64,000 bases of DNA from Moraxella lacunata. Its GTDB lineage: Bacteria; Pseudomonadota; Gammaproteobacteria; Pseudomonadales; Moraxellaceae. Within the stretch, counting starts at the first letter, position 1, and each line of letters opens with the position of its first letter. Of this stretch, positions 25,787-35,092 are shown piece after piece. The stretch covers positions 248,001-312,000 of the forward strand of contig NZ_UGQU01000003.1 of assembly GCF_900453205.1 (NCBI RefSeq), written 5' to 3'. The position numbers were made by a program, and so were the translations under genes. The notes under the pieces were generated by a model, which was not told the origin of the DNA, did no database searches, and worked only from the letters and a program-made list of their open reading frames with translations.

Positions 25787-25860
25787 CTCTCTGCAAAATG
25801 AAAAAGTGCTACGCTTTCTATTCATGGCGAGCTTGTAAAACCATAGAAGAAACCGAATTT
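25787..25860 (+). repeat. CTCTGCAAAATGAAAAAG dispersed repeat
   Basis: CTCTGCAAAATGAAAAAGTG followed by an imperfect palindrome (TTCATGGCGAGCTTGTAAAACCAT region) and GAAACCGA. Related copies lie at 49771-49855 (reverse) and 52651-52733. It is non-coding and sits upstream of hisS. Confidence 0.6.
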
Positions 25861-25947
25861 TTGATAAGCTTAGGGTGAATGGTTTGTGTAGTAAAATTTA
25901 ATTTTGCTAGCTGTATCTTTTTGATAAAACTGACTTAGGAAAAAAAC

Positions 25948-27822
25948 ATGAGTAAACTTACCGCCATTCGTGGCTTTAATGACATTTTACCCACTGATAC
26001 CGCCAAATGGCGAGCGGTGGAGAGTGTTTTGACCCAAGTGCTAGACGGTTATGGGTTTAGCCAAATCCGCCTGCCCATGGTGGAGGAGACCGACCTGTTC
26101 GCCCGTGGCGTGGGCGAGGCGACCGACATTGTCGAAAAAGAGATGTTTGGCGTGGTGCATGGCAACCAAAATACAGGCAAAGACGAGAATGAAAAATCGT
26201 TCACGCTCCGCCCAGAGGGGACAGCAGGGTGCGTGCGTGCGGTGGTGGAGCATAATCTGACCCGTGGCGACACGCCAAAACTGTGGTACATGGGGGCGAT
26301 GTTCCGCTATGAGCGTCCGCAAAAGGGACGTTATCGCCAGTTTACTCAGCTTGGGGTAGAGAGCATTGGCTCGCCCCTGCCTGACGCTGATGCCGAGCTG
26401 ATTGCGATGACGGCGATGATGTGGAAATGCCTTGGTATTGATGAGCATGTAACGCTGCAGCTCAACACATTGGGCGAGGCTCATGAACGTATCGCTTATA
26501 AGACGGCATTGGTTGAGTATCTGACTGCTCATTTTGATGGGCTAGATGACGACAGCCAACGCCGTGTGAGTACCAACCCCTTGCGAGTGCTTGACAGCAA
26601 AGATGAGCAAACACAGGCGATTTTGCTTGGGGCTCCGAAGTTGTCCGACTTTTTGGGCGATGAGAGTCGTTTACATTTTGAGCAGGTGCAAAACTACCTG
26701 CACACGCTTGGCATTGATTTTGAGATTAACGAAAAGCTCGTGCGTGGGCTTGACTACTATAATAAAACCGTTTTTGAATGGGTAACGGACAAACTTGGCT
26801 CACAGGCGACGGTGTGCGGTGGTGGGCGTTATGACGGGCTTGTTGGCATTGTCAAGGGTAAGCCTGAGCAGAGCGAGCCTGCGGTGGGCTTTGCCATGGG
26901 GCTTGAACGCTTGATGTTACTCATGGAAACTGTCAATCCGATTGCCGATACTGCCGACTGCGATGTGTTTGTCGTGGCAAGCGAAAACGTGTATATGAAT
27001 GCCGTGCTATATGCCAATGAGCTACGCACGCACCGCCCAAATATGCGTGTCAAAATGGCGTCCGCCACTAGCCTAAAATCACAAATGAAAAAGGCGGACA
27101 AGTCGGGGGCAAAATTTACCGTGATTATCGGTGATGATGAAGTTGCCAATCAAACCGTGTCGATCAAAAATATGGCGACAGGGGAGCAAAGGTCGTTTGA
27201 TGTGGACGATGTGTTTTTTGATTTTGGCTTTATTGGTGAAAGCCTATTTGCTCAGTGGGAAGAAAAAACAGGCACGACATTGCCAAAAAGGTTTGAAGAA
27301 TTTGAAAACTTTACCAAAGAATACGCCGACTTTGCCGAAGGGGTGTATTTGACAGAAGATTTTGACAAAGACACTGTCAAGGCGTGGATTGACCAAGAAG
27401 ACGGGGAATTTGTTGAAAAGATTCATATCTTTGCCAATGCCAATGGCACGGGGAGCGAATATGCCTTTTGGCAAAAAGATGATGAGACAGACCTTGAAAA
27501 TGCCCCAATCGTGGTATTGGGCGATGAAGGCGGACTTCATGTTGTCGCCCAAAACTTTGATGAATGGCTAAGTCTTTTGTCGCTTGACAGTGAAATTTAT
27601 GTGGATTGGGAAGAGGCGGGCTTCGCCCAAATGAGCGATGAAGAAAAAGAAGAGTACGGCGACAATCCAAGCGAGTTTGCCGATGAGTATCGTTCTTGGC
27701 TTGACGAGCAGGGGCTAAGTGCCATTGATTTTGATGAGGCGGACAAGATTGTCCAAAACGCCCAAGCCAACCATGGCGATGACTTTTTGGCGTGGTGCAA
27801 CCAATTTTTTGATGAAGAGTGA
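25948..27822 (+). CDS. hisS: Histidyl-tRNA synthetase with a long C-terminal extension
   Basis: Residues 1-425 are a normal class II HisRS charging tRNA-His: motif 1 around '[20 protein letters not shown]', motif 2 '[20 protein letters not shown]', the histidine loops '[15 protein letters not shown]' and '[14 protein letters not shown]', motif 3 '[13 protein letters not shown]', then the anticodon-binding domain. Ordinary HisRS ends near residue 425, but this frame continues without a stop for about 200 more residues. The extension is acidic and resembles SMI1/KNR4 (SUKH) proteins, with '[20 protein letters not shown]', '[20 protein letters not shown]' and '[20 protein letters not shown]'. 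This looks like a gene fusion. yfgM follows after 2 bp. Confidence 0.93.
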   Translation: MSKLTAIRGFNDILPTDTAKWRAVESVLTQVLDGYGFSQIRLPMVEETDLFARGVGEATDIVEKEMFGVVHGNQNTGKDENEKSFTLRPEGTAGCVRAVVEHNLTRGDTPKLWYMGAMFRYERPQKGRYRQFTQLGVESIGSPLPDADAELIAMTAMMWKCLGIDEHVTLQLNTLGEAHERIAYKTALVEYLTAHFDGLDDDSQRRVSTNPLRVLDSKDEQTQAILLGAPKLSDFLGDESRLHFEQVQNYLHTLGIDFEINEKLVRGLDYYNKTVFEWVTDKLGSQATVCGGGRYDGLVGIVKGKPEQSEPAVGFAMGLERLMLLMETVNPIADTADCDVFVVASENVYMNAVLYANELRTHRPNMRVKMASATSLKSQMKKADKSGAKFTVIIGDDEVANQTVSIKNMATGEQRSFDVDDVFFDFGFIGESLFAQWEEKTGTTLPKRFEEFENFTKEYADFAEGVYLTEDFDKDTVKAWIDQEDGEFVEKIHIFANANGTGSEYAFWQKDDETDLENAPIVVLGDEGGLHVVAQNFDEWLSLLSLDSEIYVDWEEAGFAQMSDEEKEEYGDNPSEFADEYRSWLDEQGLSAIDFDEADKIVQNAQANHGDDFLAWCNQFFDEE

Positions 27823-27824
27823 TT

Positions 27825-28625
27825 ATGACAGAATTAGTAACGACAGATAAGCAAGCCATGAATGCTCTAAAAAAGCACGGCAACAAAATCGTGTGGGCAG
27901 TGATTTTGGTATTGGCAGGATATTTTGGCTGGGATTTTTATCAAAAAAACTATGCCAAAATTGACACCGTGGCAGCCGATAGCTACACGCTAATCACCGA
28001 GAAAAATGATGCGTTTGTCCATCAAGCCGATAAAGAAGCATTAGCCAGGGACCAACAGGCTTTGTTTGCAGATATTGATAAATTGGTGGCGAACCATGGC
28101 AAGACCGCTTATGCATGGCAGGCTCTCATGATAAAGGCGCGCCATCAGTCGGATAACGGTCAGTACACCGAGGCGGCGACAACCCTAAAACAGGCAAGTC
28201 AGATAAACTTGGATGATGAGGGGCTGACCGCAATCACTCAGCTAAGACTGGGGCAGTCGCTATTGGCGGCAGGTAATGCTGATGAGGCTTTGACGGTGGT
28301 CAATGGTGAGTTTCCTAAGGCGTTCGAGAGTTCAAAGCAAGAACTACTGGGCGATATTTACGTCTTAAAAAATGAGGATGACAATGCCAAGCAAGCCTAT
28401 CAGCTGGCGTGGGATGGACTGACCGAGCGTGGCGAGAGTCGCTCACTGCTTAGCCTAAAAATGCAAGCACTGGGCATGACCCCAACGCCCATCACGCCCA
28501 AACACCAAGTAGTGGCAACGCCAGTCCAAACTGATGCGGACGTGACAAGTGCCAATGCCCAAACAGTGGGTGCAAATGATGTACTGTCAAATGAGAATGA
28601 GACTGTGCAGGGCGGCGGCGAGTGA
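27825..28625 (+). CDS. yfgM: YfgM/UPF0070-family membrane-anchored TPR protein
   Basis: A 266-residue protein with a cytoplasmic N-terminus, one transmembrane helix (about residues 21-39, 'KIVWAVILVLAGYFGWDFYQ') and a periplasmic TPR-like helical domain. YfgM is an ancillary SecYEG/PpiD partner in periplasmic chaperoning. The C-terminus carries an extra Thr/Gln/Asn-rich tail. The ATG at 27825 is preferred over the GTG at 27819, which overlaps the hisS stop. The order hisS-yfgM-bamB is conserved in gammaproteobacteria. Confidence 0.88.
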   Translation: MTELVTTDKQAMNALKKHGNKIVWAVILVLAGYFGWDFYQKNYAKIDTVAADSYTLITEKNDAFVHQADKEALARDQQALFADIDKLVANHGKTAYAWQALMIKARHQSDNGQYTEAATTLKQASQINLDDEGLTAITQLRLGQSLLAAGNADEALTVVNGEFPKAFESSKQELLGDIYVLKNEDDNAKQAYQLAWDGLTERGESRSLLSLKMQALGMTPTPITPKHQVVATPVQTDADVTSANAQTVGANDVLSNENETVQGGGE

Positions 28626-28754
28626 TGACACAAAGTGGCAATACAAACACACCATTTATCAACTCATGATAAACAAAACTTTGCTAAAATTAATGCGTTT
28701 TAACTGATACACCCAAGAGACTTTAAAATCACTACAAACGCAATGATGTTTGGA

Positions 28755-28822
28755 TGTAGGGGCGTGCTGTGCACGCCTTGTGTAGTAATGTTATCAAAGG
28801 GTGTGCTCAGCACACCCCTACA
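28755..28822. repeat. 68-bp inverted-repeat element
   Basis: It starts TGTAGGGGCGTGCTG and ends CAGCACACCCCTACA, a 15-bp terminal inverted repeat with one mismatch. Each end also folds on itself (GGCGTGCTGTGCACGCC and GGGTGTGCTCAGCACACCC). It sits in the 282-bp gap between yfgM and bamB, which holds no ORF. Confidence 0.65.
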
Positions 28823-28907
28823 AACCCGTGGTAGATATCAAGTTGTTTGGGTGTATATCAACCACAATCAAATCTAAACCAAATACAGAAATCAAATAAG
28901 GATTCGC

Positions 28908-30086
28908 ATGAAACACATCACCAAACCTTTGGCTGTGGCAAGTGTGGCGGTATTGGCACTGACTGCCACAGGTTGCGACCGTTTTAGTCGCAGTAAAACC
29001 CCTGAGAACAAACCTGCCAAACTGGTCAAGATTGATAATGAAGTGGCAGTCTTAAATAAAGTTGCCAGTTTTTCATTGCCCCAAACAGGTGGGCGTTTTA
29101 AGGGTACCAATGTCAATAAAAAAGACGTGGCAGACTTGCAGGTGGCTTCTGTGGGTGATATGCTCATCGCTGCCAGTCGTACGGGTGTGGTCAGTGCCTT
29201 TACTGGTAATGCTCAGACATGGTCGGTAAATGTTGGCGATGTCATCAGCAGTGGCGTGGCAACCGATGGTCGGCTTGTGGTGGTTGGCACTCGCTCGGGT
29301 AAGGTGGTGGCACTCGATGGCACGACAGGGAGTGTGGTGTGGGAGCGAAGCTTGCCTAGCTCGTCACTTGCTCCTGCCCTTATTGGCAGTGGTCGTGTGA
29401 TGGTCTCTGCCAATGACGGCGTGATTTATGCTCTAAATGCCAGTGATGGCAGTCAAGTGTGGCAGTTTAGTACCCAAAACCCTGCCGTCAGTGTGCGTGG
29501 TGTGGCAACACCCATCAGCCTAGATGCTAACACGGCACTATTTGGCACAGCAGATGGGCGTATTCATGCCATCAACCCACAGGCAGGTACACCGTTGTGG
29601 ACACGTCGGGTAGGGCGTGCAGTCGGTGGCAGTCAAGTCCACCGCATGAGCGATGTTGATGGCACGCCATTGGTAGTAGGTCAATATCTGTATGTACCAA
29701 GTTATAGTGGGCAGTTGACTGGGTTTGACATGAGTGCAGGACGTACTCTATTTGTCAGCGAGCTTGCCAGCACCAAATCTCCTGCTCTGCTGGGTAATCA
29801 GCTCATTGGCACAAGCATTCATGGCGATGTGGTTGCCTTTAATGCGATGACAGGCGATGTTTTGTGGGAGAATAATGAACTCAAATACCGCCGTCTGACC
29901 AATCCTATCGTCATTGGCAGTCATGTGGCGGTGGGCGATTTGGACGGTGTGGTGCATGTTTTTGATAACACAGGCAGAATCATCAGTCGTACAAATACCA
30001 AAGGACAGCTAACCAGTTTGCAAGTGATAGAAAACCGCTTATACACCCAAAGCAGTGAGGGCGTGGTTGCGGTGTGGCAGTTTTGA
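28908..30086 (+). CDS. bamB: Outer-membrane assembly lipoprotein BamB
   Basis: A 392-residue lipoprotein (signal with 'ALTATGC') with an eight-bladed PQQ-type beta-propeller. Repeats such as 'GKVVALDGTTGSVVWERSLP', 'GVIYALNASDGSQVWQFSTQ' and 'GRIHAINPQAGTPLWTRRVG' are visible. BamB supports BamA in inserting outer-membrane beta-barrels. Context (yfgM upstream, der downstream past nhaC) fits. Confidence 0.93.
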   Translation: MKHITKPLAVASVAVLALTATGCDRFSRSKTPENKPAKLVKIDNEVAVLNKVASFSLPQTGGRFKGTNVNKKDVADLQVASVGDMLIAASRTGVVSAFTGNAQTWSVNVGDVISSGVATDGRLVVVGTRSGKVVALDGTTGSVVWERSLPSSSLAPALIGSGRVMVSANDGVIYALNASDGSQVWQFSTQNPAVSVRGVATPISLDANTALFGTADGRIHAINPQAGTPLWTRRVGRAVGGSQVHRMSDVDGTPLVVGQYLYVPSYSGQLTGFDMSAGRTLFVSELASTKSPALLGNQLIGTSIHGDVVAFNAMTGDVLWENNELKYRRLTNPIVIGSHVAVGDLDGVVHVFDNTGRIISRTNTKGQLTSLQVIENRLYTQSSEGVVAVWQF

Positions 30087-30117
30087 TAATTGACTGAAAA
30101 GTTGTAAGTCCAAAAAA

Positions 30118-30150
30118 TAAAAAAGCCAATGCATGACATTGGCTTTTTTA
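30118..30150. terminator. Bidirectional terminator between bamB and nhaC
   Basis: AAAAAGCCAATG-CATGA-CATTGGCTTTTTTA: a 7-bp perfect GC-containing stem with A-run and T-run on either side, serving both convergent genes. Confidence 0.85.
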
Positions 30151-30171
30151 TGTTGGCTTGATGTTGGTTTG

Positions 30172-31605
30172 TTAGTGGGTCTTAGCTTGCTCTAATTTAT
30201 CATCAGCCCTTGTAATCGTAATTCCTGTAAAGCCAAAAAAGAGCGTCAAAAATAAACAACTATAACAAAACACCGCATACGGCACATAGTCAAGCACAGG
30301 CATACCAAACACCCCTGCCAAAAACACCCCATACACACCCCACGGCACCAAAGGATTGATGACTGTGCCTGAATCTTCTATCGTGCGAGCCAAGTTTTTG
30401 GGGTGCAAGCCTAGGCGTTTGAACTCAGGAGCAAAGGTATTGCCCGATAACAATAGGCTCAAATACTGCTCGCCCACCAAAAAATTGACCCCAAATGCCG
30501 TCAAAGACGCTGTCAATACCGCACGACTGGCACGAGTCAAAAGATGACGAATGGCGGATAATAAAGCAGGCAACACTCCCAAAGCGTGCAAGAGTCCGCC
30601 CAAGCTCAATGCCAAAATCACAAGAAGCTGGCTAAAAAACATACTTTCCAAACCGCCCCTTGACACCAATCGCCCCACATCGCCAAGCTCCAAGCCTTCG
30701 GCAGGTTTGTACCCTGCAAAAAACCACTCGCCAAGCTCAGCAAGACTTGGCGAGCTATGGATATAAGTGATGATAAGCGACACGGCAATGGTTGCCGATA
30801 TGGCATAAATGGCGTTCACTCGCATGACAGCAAGGGCAATCAGCACAGCAAAGGGGATAAGGGCATAGCCATGTACCAAACCACTTGCCACAAGACTATC
30901 CTGCAACACCGCCACGTCCGCCAAATCGGCACCGCCATCGCCTGACAACACAAAAAACACCACCGCCGAGATAAGCCACGCAGGTATGGTTGTGTACATC
31001 ATGTTTTTGATATGGTCAAATAAGTCAATGCCCACGATACTGGCGGCAATGCTTGTTGTGTCGGACAAAGGCGACATCTTATCGCCAAACAATGCCCCCG
31101 AGACCACCGCCCCTGCGACTATGGCAGGATTGGCGTTAAAGGCTTCGGTCATGCCCAAAAACGCCACGCCCACAGTCGCACAAGTGGTAAACCCGCTACC
31201 AAGTGCCACGCCAATCACACTTGCCAAGATAAAGGCGGACAAATAAAACATCTGGGGCGATAAGACATTAAAGCCATAATAAATCAAGGCTGGAATCGCC
31301 CCACTCATCATCAAAGCGGACACGAGTAGTCCAATGAACGAAAACAGATAAATCGCCCCCATGCCTGTGGATACGCCCTTTATCATACGCTCTTGCATAT
31401 CATCAAAGGCGATACGCCGACTAAACCCAAACATAAGCAGACCCAATATCACCAAAAGCAAGGACAAATGTGGCACAAAGCCCCATGCTATCATCGTAAC
31501 GCCCAAAATGATAATGGCGCTGATGGCAATCACTACCGCTTGGGTGTGGTTTAGGGTCAAAAGGGTGTCGTCATGATGTGAATGATGAATGTGTTTGTCG
31601 GTCAT
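30172..31605 (-). CDS. nhaC: NhaC-family Na+/H+ antiporter
   Basis: A 477-residue inner-membrane antiporter with about eleven helices. The family signature 'GALFGDKMSPLSDTTSIAAS' is present, as is 'GSGFTTCATVGVAFLGM'. The start chosen is the ATG at 31605 (MTDKHIHHSHHDDTLLTLNH); the longer frame to 31701 has no ribosome site and would add an unlikely leader. The His/Asp-rich N-terminus is short and cytoplasmic. It is inserted, in opposite orientation, between bamB and der. Confidence 0.9.
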   Translation of the reverse strand: MTDKHIHHSHHDDTLLTLNHTQAVVIAISAIIILGVTMIAWGFVPHLSLLLVILGLLMFGFSRRIAFDDMQERMIKGVSTGMGAIYLFSFIGLLVSALMMSGAIPALIYYGFNVLSPQMFYLSAFILASVIGVALGSGFTTCATVGVAFLGMTEAFNANPAIVAGAVVSGALFGDKMSPLSDTTSIAASIVGIDLFDHIKNMMYTTIPAWLISAVVFFVLSGDGGADLADVAVLQDSLVASGLVHGYALIPFAVLIALAVMRVNAIYAISATIAVSLIITYIHSSPSLAELGEWFFAGYKPAEGLELGDVGRLVSRGGLESMFFSQLLVILALSLGGLLHALGVLPALLSAIRHLLTRASRAVLTASLTAFGVNFLVGEQYLSLLLSGNTFAPEFKRLGLHPKNLARTIEDSGTVINPLVPWGVYGVFLAGVFGMPVLDYVPYAVFCYSCLFLTLFFGFTGITITRADDKLEQAKTH

Positions 31606-31763
31606 TTTCGCTTCTTTGATGTCTCTAAATGGCTTATTATACCTTATTGATCGCCATTCGTATATGTAGTGATGTTCTTTGTTTGGCGTAAGCAAAATCA
31701 ATAAATACCATACCCCGTCAATTTTATGTTAAAATAGTAAGTTTAAAAATACAAGAGAACACC

Positions 31764-33182
31764 ATGTCCCTAAAACCCGTAGTCGCCCTGATAGGTCGCC
31801 CCAATGTCGGCAAATCCACACTGTTTAACCAATTTACCAAATCCCGTCAAGCCCTAGTCGCTGACCTAGCAGGGCTGACCCGAGACCGCCAATATGGCGA
31901 TGTGTTTTTTGAAAATAAATCCTTTATCGTCATTGACACAGGCGGTATTGGCGAGGCTGATGACGGCAAGGGCAACATTGATGACTATATGGCAACACAG
32001 TCGTACACCGCCATTCATGAGGCGGACATGGTCGTGTTTGTCGTGGACGCACGGGCAGGACTAACCCCAAGCGATGAGGAGATTGCCAAGTTTTTGCACA
32101 CGCTGGGCAAGCCTGTCTTTTTGGTAACCAACAAAACAGACGGTGTACACGAAGCGTCCATTGCTGAGTTTTTTGGCCTAGGTTTTGGCGAGCCAATTCC
32201 GACAAGTGCCAGCCACGGCAAGGGTGTAACGAGCCTGCTTGAAATCATCACTGCTGATATGCCCGAGACGCTCGCCGAAAATCCCGAGACGGACGGCTTG
32301 AAACTGGCGATTATCGGTCGCCCTAATGTCGGCAAATCCACGCTGGTCAATCGCTTGCTTGGTGAGGAGCGTGTCGTGGTGTTTGATATGCCAGGGACGA
32401 CAAGGGACAGTATTTATATTCCCTTTGAGCGAGAAGGTCGCCAATACACGCTCATTGATACCGCAGGCGTGAGACGGCGTGGGCGGATTGATGAAAAAGT
32501 AGAAAAATTTAGCGTTATCAAGACCTTGCAGGCCATCAAAGATGCCAATGTGGTCGTGTTGGTGATTGATGCCCACGAGGGTATCGTTGACCAAGATTTA
32601 CATATGTTAGGCTATGCTCTGGACGCTGGGCGGGCGATTGTGATTGCCATTAACAAATGGGACAATCTTAGCCAAGACCAAAAAGACATTGTCAAAATTG
32701 AAATGGACAGACGTTTTCATTTTATTCCGTGGGTTAAGATTCATCTGATTTCTGCCCTGTATGGCAATGGCGTGGGCAATCTGTATCCGTCTATTCATAA
32801 GGCGTATGATGCGTCCATGTTTAAGGTGTCCACGTCTCGCCTTACGCAGATTTTGCAAGATGCGGTGGAAGCTCACCAGCCGCCAATGGTGGGCGGTCGC
32901 CGTATCAAACTTCGCTATGCTCATCTGGGTGGGCATAATCCGCCTGTCATCGTCATTCATGGCAACCAAACAAGCAGTTTGCCAAAGAGTTATCAGCGTT
33001 ATCTTGAAAACGTGTATCGGGACGTGTTTAAATTAGAAGGCACGCCCCTTCATGTGGAATTTAAACAAAATGCCAACCCATACGAAGGCAAAAAAAATCC
33101 CGTCATCAAAAATAAAGCCAAGGTCATGCGTGAGCGTAAACGTATTGCTGAATTTAAGAAACGGGATAAGAAGAGAAAGTAA
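31764..33182 (+). CDS. der: Ribosome-assembly GTPase Der (EngA)
   Basis: A 472-residue GTPase acting in 50S assembly. It has tandem G domains, the first with '[14 protein letters not shown]', 'DTGG' and 'NKTD', the second with '[14 protein letters not shown]', 'DTAGVRRRG' and 'NKWD'. A C-terminal KH-like domain ends in a basic tail. Its stop overlaps the ATG of a BrnT-type toxin gene (TAATG), so the toxin-antitoxin pair is likely expressed by read-through from der. Confidence 0.96.
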   Translation: MSLKPVVALIGRPNVGKSTLFNQFTKSRQALVADLAGLTRDRQYGDVFFENKSFIVIDTGGIGEADDGKGNIDDYMATQSYTAIHEADMVVFVVDARAGLTPSDEEIAKFLHTLGKPVFLVTNKTDGVHEASIAEFFGLGFGEPIPTSASHGKGVTSLLEIITADMPETLAENPETDGLKLAIIGRPNVGKSTLVNRLLGEERVVVFDMPGTTRDSIYIPFEREGRQYTLIDTAGVRRRGRIDEKVEKFSVIKTLQAIKDANVVVLVIDAHEGIVDQDLHMLGYALDAGRAIVIAINKWDNLSQDQKDIVKIEMDRRFHFIPWVKIHLISALYGNGVGNLYPSIHKAYDASMFKVSTSRLTQILQDAVEAHQPPMVGGRRIKLRYAHLGGHNPPVIVIHGNQTSSLPKSYQRYLENVYRDVFKLEGTPLHVEFKQNANPYEGKKNPVIKNKAKVMRERKRIAEFKKRDKKRK

Positions 33183-33484
33183 TGCTGGTATTATTTAAGC
33201 ATGGGATTTATTTTTATTGGAATGACAATAAATTTAAATTGGTGTATGATAATAGAGAAGTGAGTTTTGATGAAGTGGTTTCGGTATTTGATGACCCTTA
33301 TCAATTAACCAATATTGATAGTCGCTTTGATTATGATGAATTGCGTATGCGTACTGTTGGTATGTCAAATCAAGGCAGACTATTGGTGGTGGCATGGGTA
33401 CAAACATCTGATGATGAAATTACAATCATCACAGTATTTAAACCTGTCAACACACAACTTAGGGAGTACCAAAATGCAAGATAA
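33182..33484 (+). CDS. brnT: BrnT-family ribonuclease toxin
   Basis: A 100-residue protein matching the BrnT pattern: 'FYWNDNKFKLVYDNREVSFD', then 'EVVSVFDDPYQL', then 'RTVGMSNQGRLLVVAWVQT' and a C-terminal 'ITVFKPVNTQLREYQNAR'. BrnT is a RelE-like RNase neutralised by BrnA. It overlaps der upstream by one base and brnA downstream by 11 bases, so translation of the three is probably coupled. Confidence 0.82.
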   Translation: MLVLFKHGIYFYWNDNKFKLVYDNREVSFDEVVSVFDDPYQLTNIDSRFDYDELRMRTVGMSNQGRLLVVAWVQTSDDEITIITVFKPVNTQLREYQNAR

Positions 33485-33719
33485 ATCCATAAAAGAAATT
33501 GAAGTGGCGGATTTTGTTGTAACTGCCAAAGATAATGTTATGCCAGCGATATTAGAGCGGTATCATGCCAATAAATCCCAAGAGCAATCAAAAGTATTAA
33601 AAGACACTCAAATTAAAGAATTATTTGATGATGACGTCATTGATATATTGGCAAACCTACCCAAAAATACCAAAGACAGACAAATCATCAATGGGTTAAT
33701 TCGGGCGGTTTACGCTTAA
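33474..33719 (+). CDS. brnA: BrnA-like antitoxin
   Basis: An 81-residue protein (MQDKSIKEIEVADFVVTAKD...) overlapping the brnT 3' end by 11 bp. Its C-terminal half ('LFDDDVIDILANLPKNTKDR' then 'QIINGLIRAVYA') fits a ribbon-helix-helix DNA-binding dimerisation segment as in BrnA. The ATG at 33474 follows AGGGAG. The open frame extends upstream inside brnT, but that portion is not meaningful. Confidence 0.75.
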   Translation: MQDKSIKEIEVADFVVTAKDNVMPAILERYHANKSQEQSKVLKDTQIKELFDDDVIDILANLPKNTKDRQIINGLIRAVYA

Positions 33720-33733
33720 TTTAATAAAATCTT

Positions 33734-34495
33734 ATGTTCAAAAATATCCGCATTCTTATCCTACTGTGCATTTTGCTGATTGTCGCTGTTAATAGCTTTC
33801 GTGATAAAAACCACGATTGGCAAAAGCCTGTTTATGTCGCCATTTATCCCATTAACGTGGATAATTCGCCAGAAGTTGCCAAATATATCGCAAGTCTATC
33901 TGATAGCGATTTTAAAGAAATAGAGACTTATCTCAATACCGAGAGCAAAAAATACGGTCAAAACGCCAGTTTTTATTATCGGCTAGGGCAGGAAGTCAAA
34001 GCCATGCCCCCTGTGGTGCCAAGAAATGGCGGAATTACAGACGCGATTATTTGGAGTTTAAAATTTCGCTATTATGCTTATAAAAATGCCCATGACGTTG
34101 GCGTGCCGACCAATTTGCGGTTGTTTTTGCAGTATCATAGCCCTGACAAAAAAATCATCACTGAGACATCTACCGCCCTACAAAATGGACGCATTGGCGT
34201 GGTCAATTTGTTTGGCATGGACAAAAAAACCGCCAATAACAACGTGGTCATCGCCCACGAGAGCCTGCACGCTTTTGGGGCGAGCGACAAATACGACCTA
34301 GCAAATGGCATTCCCATTTATCCGCACGGCTACGCCAACCCCGCCCAAAACCCACGCTATCCGCAGACCCAAGCCGAGCTTATGGCGGTGCATATCCCCA
34401 CATCGCCGACCAAATTTGACATGGCACGAGACCTAAAACAAACGGTCGTGGGCGAGATGACGGCAGTTGAAATCAAATGGAAAACACTGGATTAG
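33734..34495 (+). CDS. Membrane-anchored zincin-type metalloprotease-like protein
   Basis: A 253-residue protein with an N-terminal signal anchor ('IRILILLCILLIVAVNSF') and then a periplasmic domain. The motif 'VIAHESLHAFGASDKYD' fits HExxHxxGxxD, the extended zinc site of metzincin-like proteases, with two His and Asp/His as ligands and Glu as catalyst. The downstream 'PQTQAELMAVHIP' segment could form the following active-site turn. Substrate unknown. It starts 14 bp after brnA and ends 2 bp before the next gene, so it looks operonic. Confidence 0.7.
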   Translation: MFKNIRILILLCILLIVAVNSFRDKNHDWQKPVYVAIYPINVDNSPEVAKYIASLSDSDFKEIETYLNTESKKYGQNASFYYRLGQEVKAMPPVVPRNGGITDAIIWSLKFRYYAYKNAHDVGVPTNLRLFLQYHSPDKKIITETSTALQNGRIGVVNLFGMDKKTANNNVVIAHESLHAFGASDKYDLANGIPIYPHGYANPAQNPRYPQTQAELMAVHIPTSPTKFDMARDLKQTVVGEMTAVEIKWKTLD

Positions 34496-34497
34496 TC

Positions 34498-35091
34498 ATG
34501 CTTTTTGAGACGCTTGCCATAAATAACGGACATATTTTAAATCTGAATTATCATAATAGACGATTTAAACAGGGGCAGTTATTTTTACATTGTCAAAGCA
34601 TGATTGATGATATTGCCGATATAATTTGTGTGCCTGATGAATTTAACAATAAATTTATCCGTTGTCGTGTTACTTATGATAAATATAGCATAAAAGTAGA
34701 ATATTTTGATTATACCCCAAAATCCATTCACTCTTTTAAAATAATAGAATGTGATAGTATAGATTATGCTTATAAATATGATGATAGAAATTTATTAAAT
34801 CAGTTATTATCCCAAAAGGGCGATTGTGATGAAATTATCATTATAAAAAACGGCTTGGTTACGGATTGTTCTATTGGAAATTTATTATTTTTAAAAGATA
34901 ATCATTGGTACACGCCTGATACACCATTATTACAAGGCACTCAGCGAGCTTATTTATTGGAAACCCAAAAAATTCATTTGGCAAATATTGATAAAAATAA
35001 TATTTGGCAATATGAAAAAGTGATGATGATAAATGCCCTAAATGCGTTTGATGAAAATAGGGCGGTGTTAATTACAAATATTAAGGAGTAA
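34498..35091 (+). CDS. Class IV aminotransferase family protein (PabC-like)
   Basis: A 197-residue protein starting MLFETLAINNGHILNLNYHN with 'RRF', typical of short aminodeoxychorismate-lyase-like class IV PLP enzymes. 'RCRVTYDKYSIKVEYFDY' would supply the PLP region, and 'NGLVTDCSIGNLLFLKDNHW' with 'TPLLQGTQRAYLL' are the family's C-terminal signatures. If it is PabC it forms 4-aminobenzoate for folate, but shorter paralogs have unclear roles. The ATG at 34498 is preferred to the upstream start inside the protease gene. Confidence 0.78.
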   Translation: MLFETLAINNGHILNLNYHNRRFKQGQLFLHCQSMIDDIADIICVPDEFNNKFIRCRVTYDKYSIKVEYFDYTPKSIHSFKIIECDSIDYAYKYDDRNLLNQLLSQKGDCDEIIIIKNGLVTDCSIGNLLFLKDNHWYTPDTPLLQGTQRAYLLETQKIHLANIDKNNIWQYEKVMMINALNAFDENRAVLITNIKE

Positions 35092-35092
35092 T

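Noticed and set aside
27244-27886. Minus-strand frames opposite the hisS extension as evidence that the extension is not coding
   Set aside because: The plus-strand frame is continuous with HisRS, has an acidic globular composition and matches SUKH-like patterns, whereas the antisense frames are His/Pro/Arg-rich shadows.
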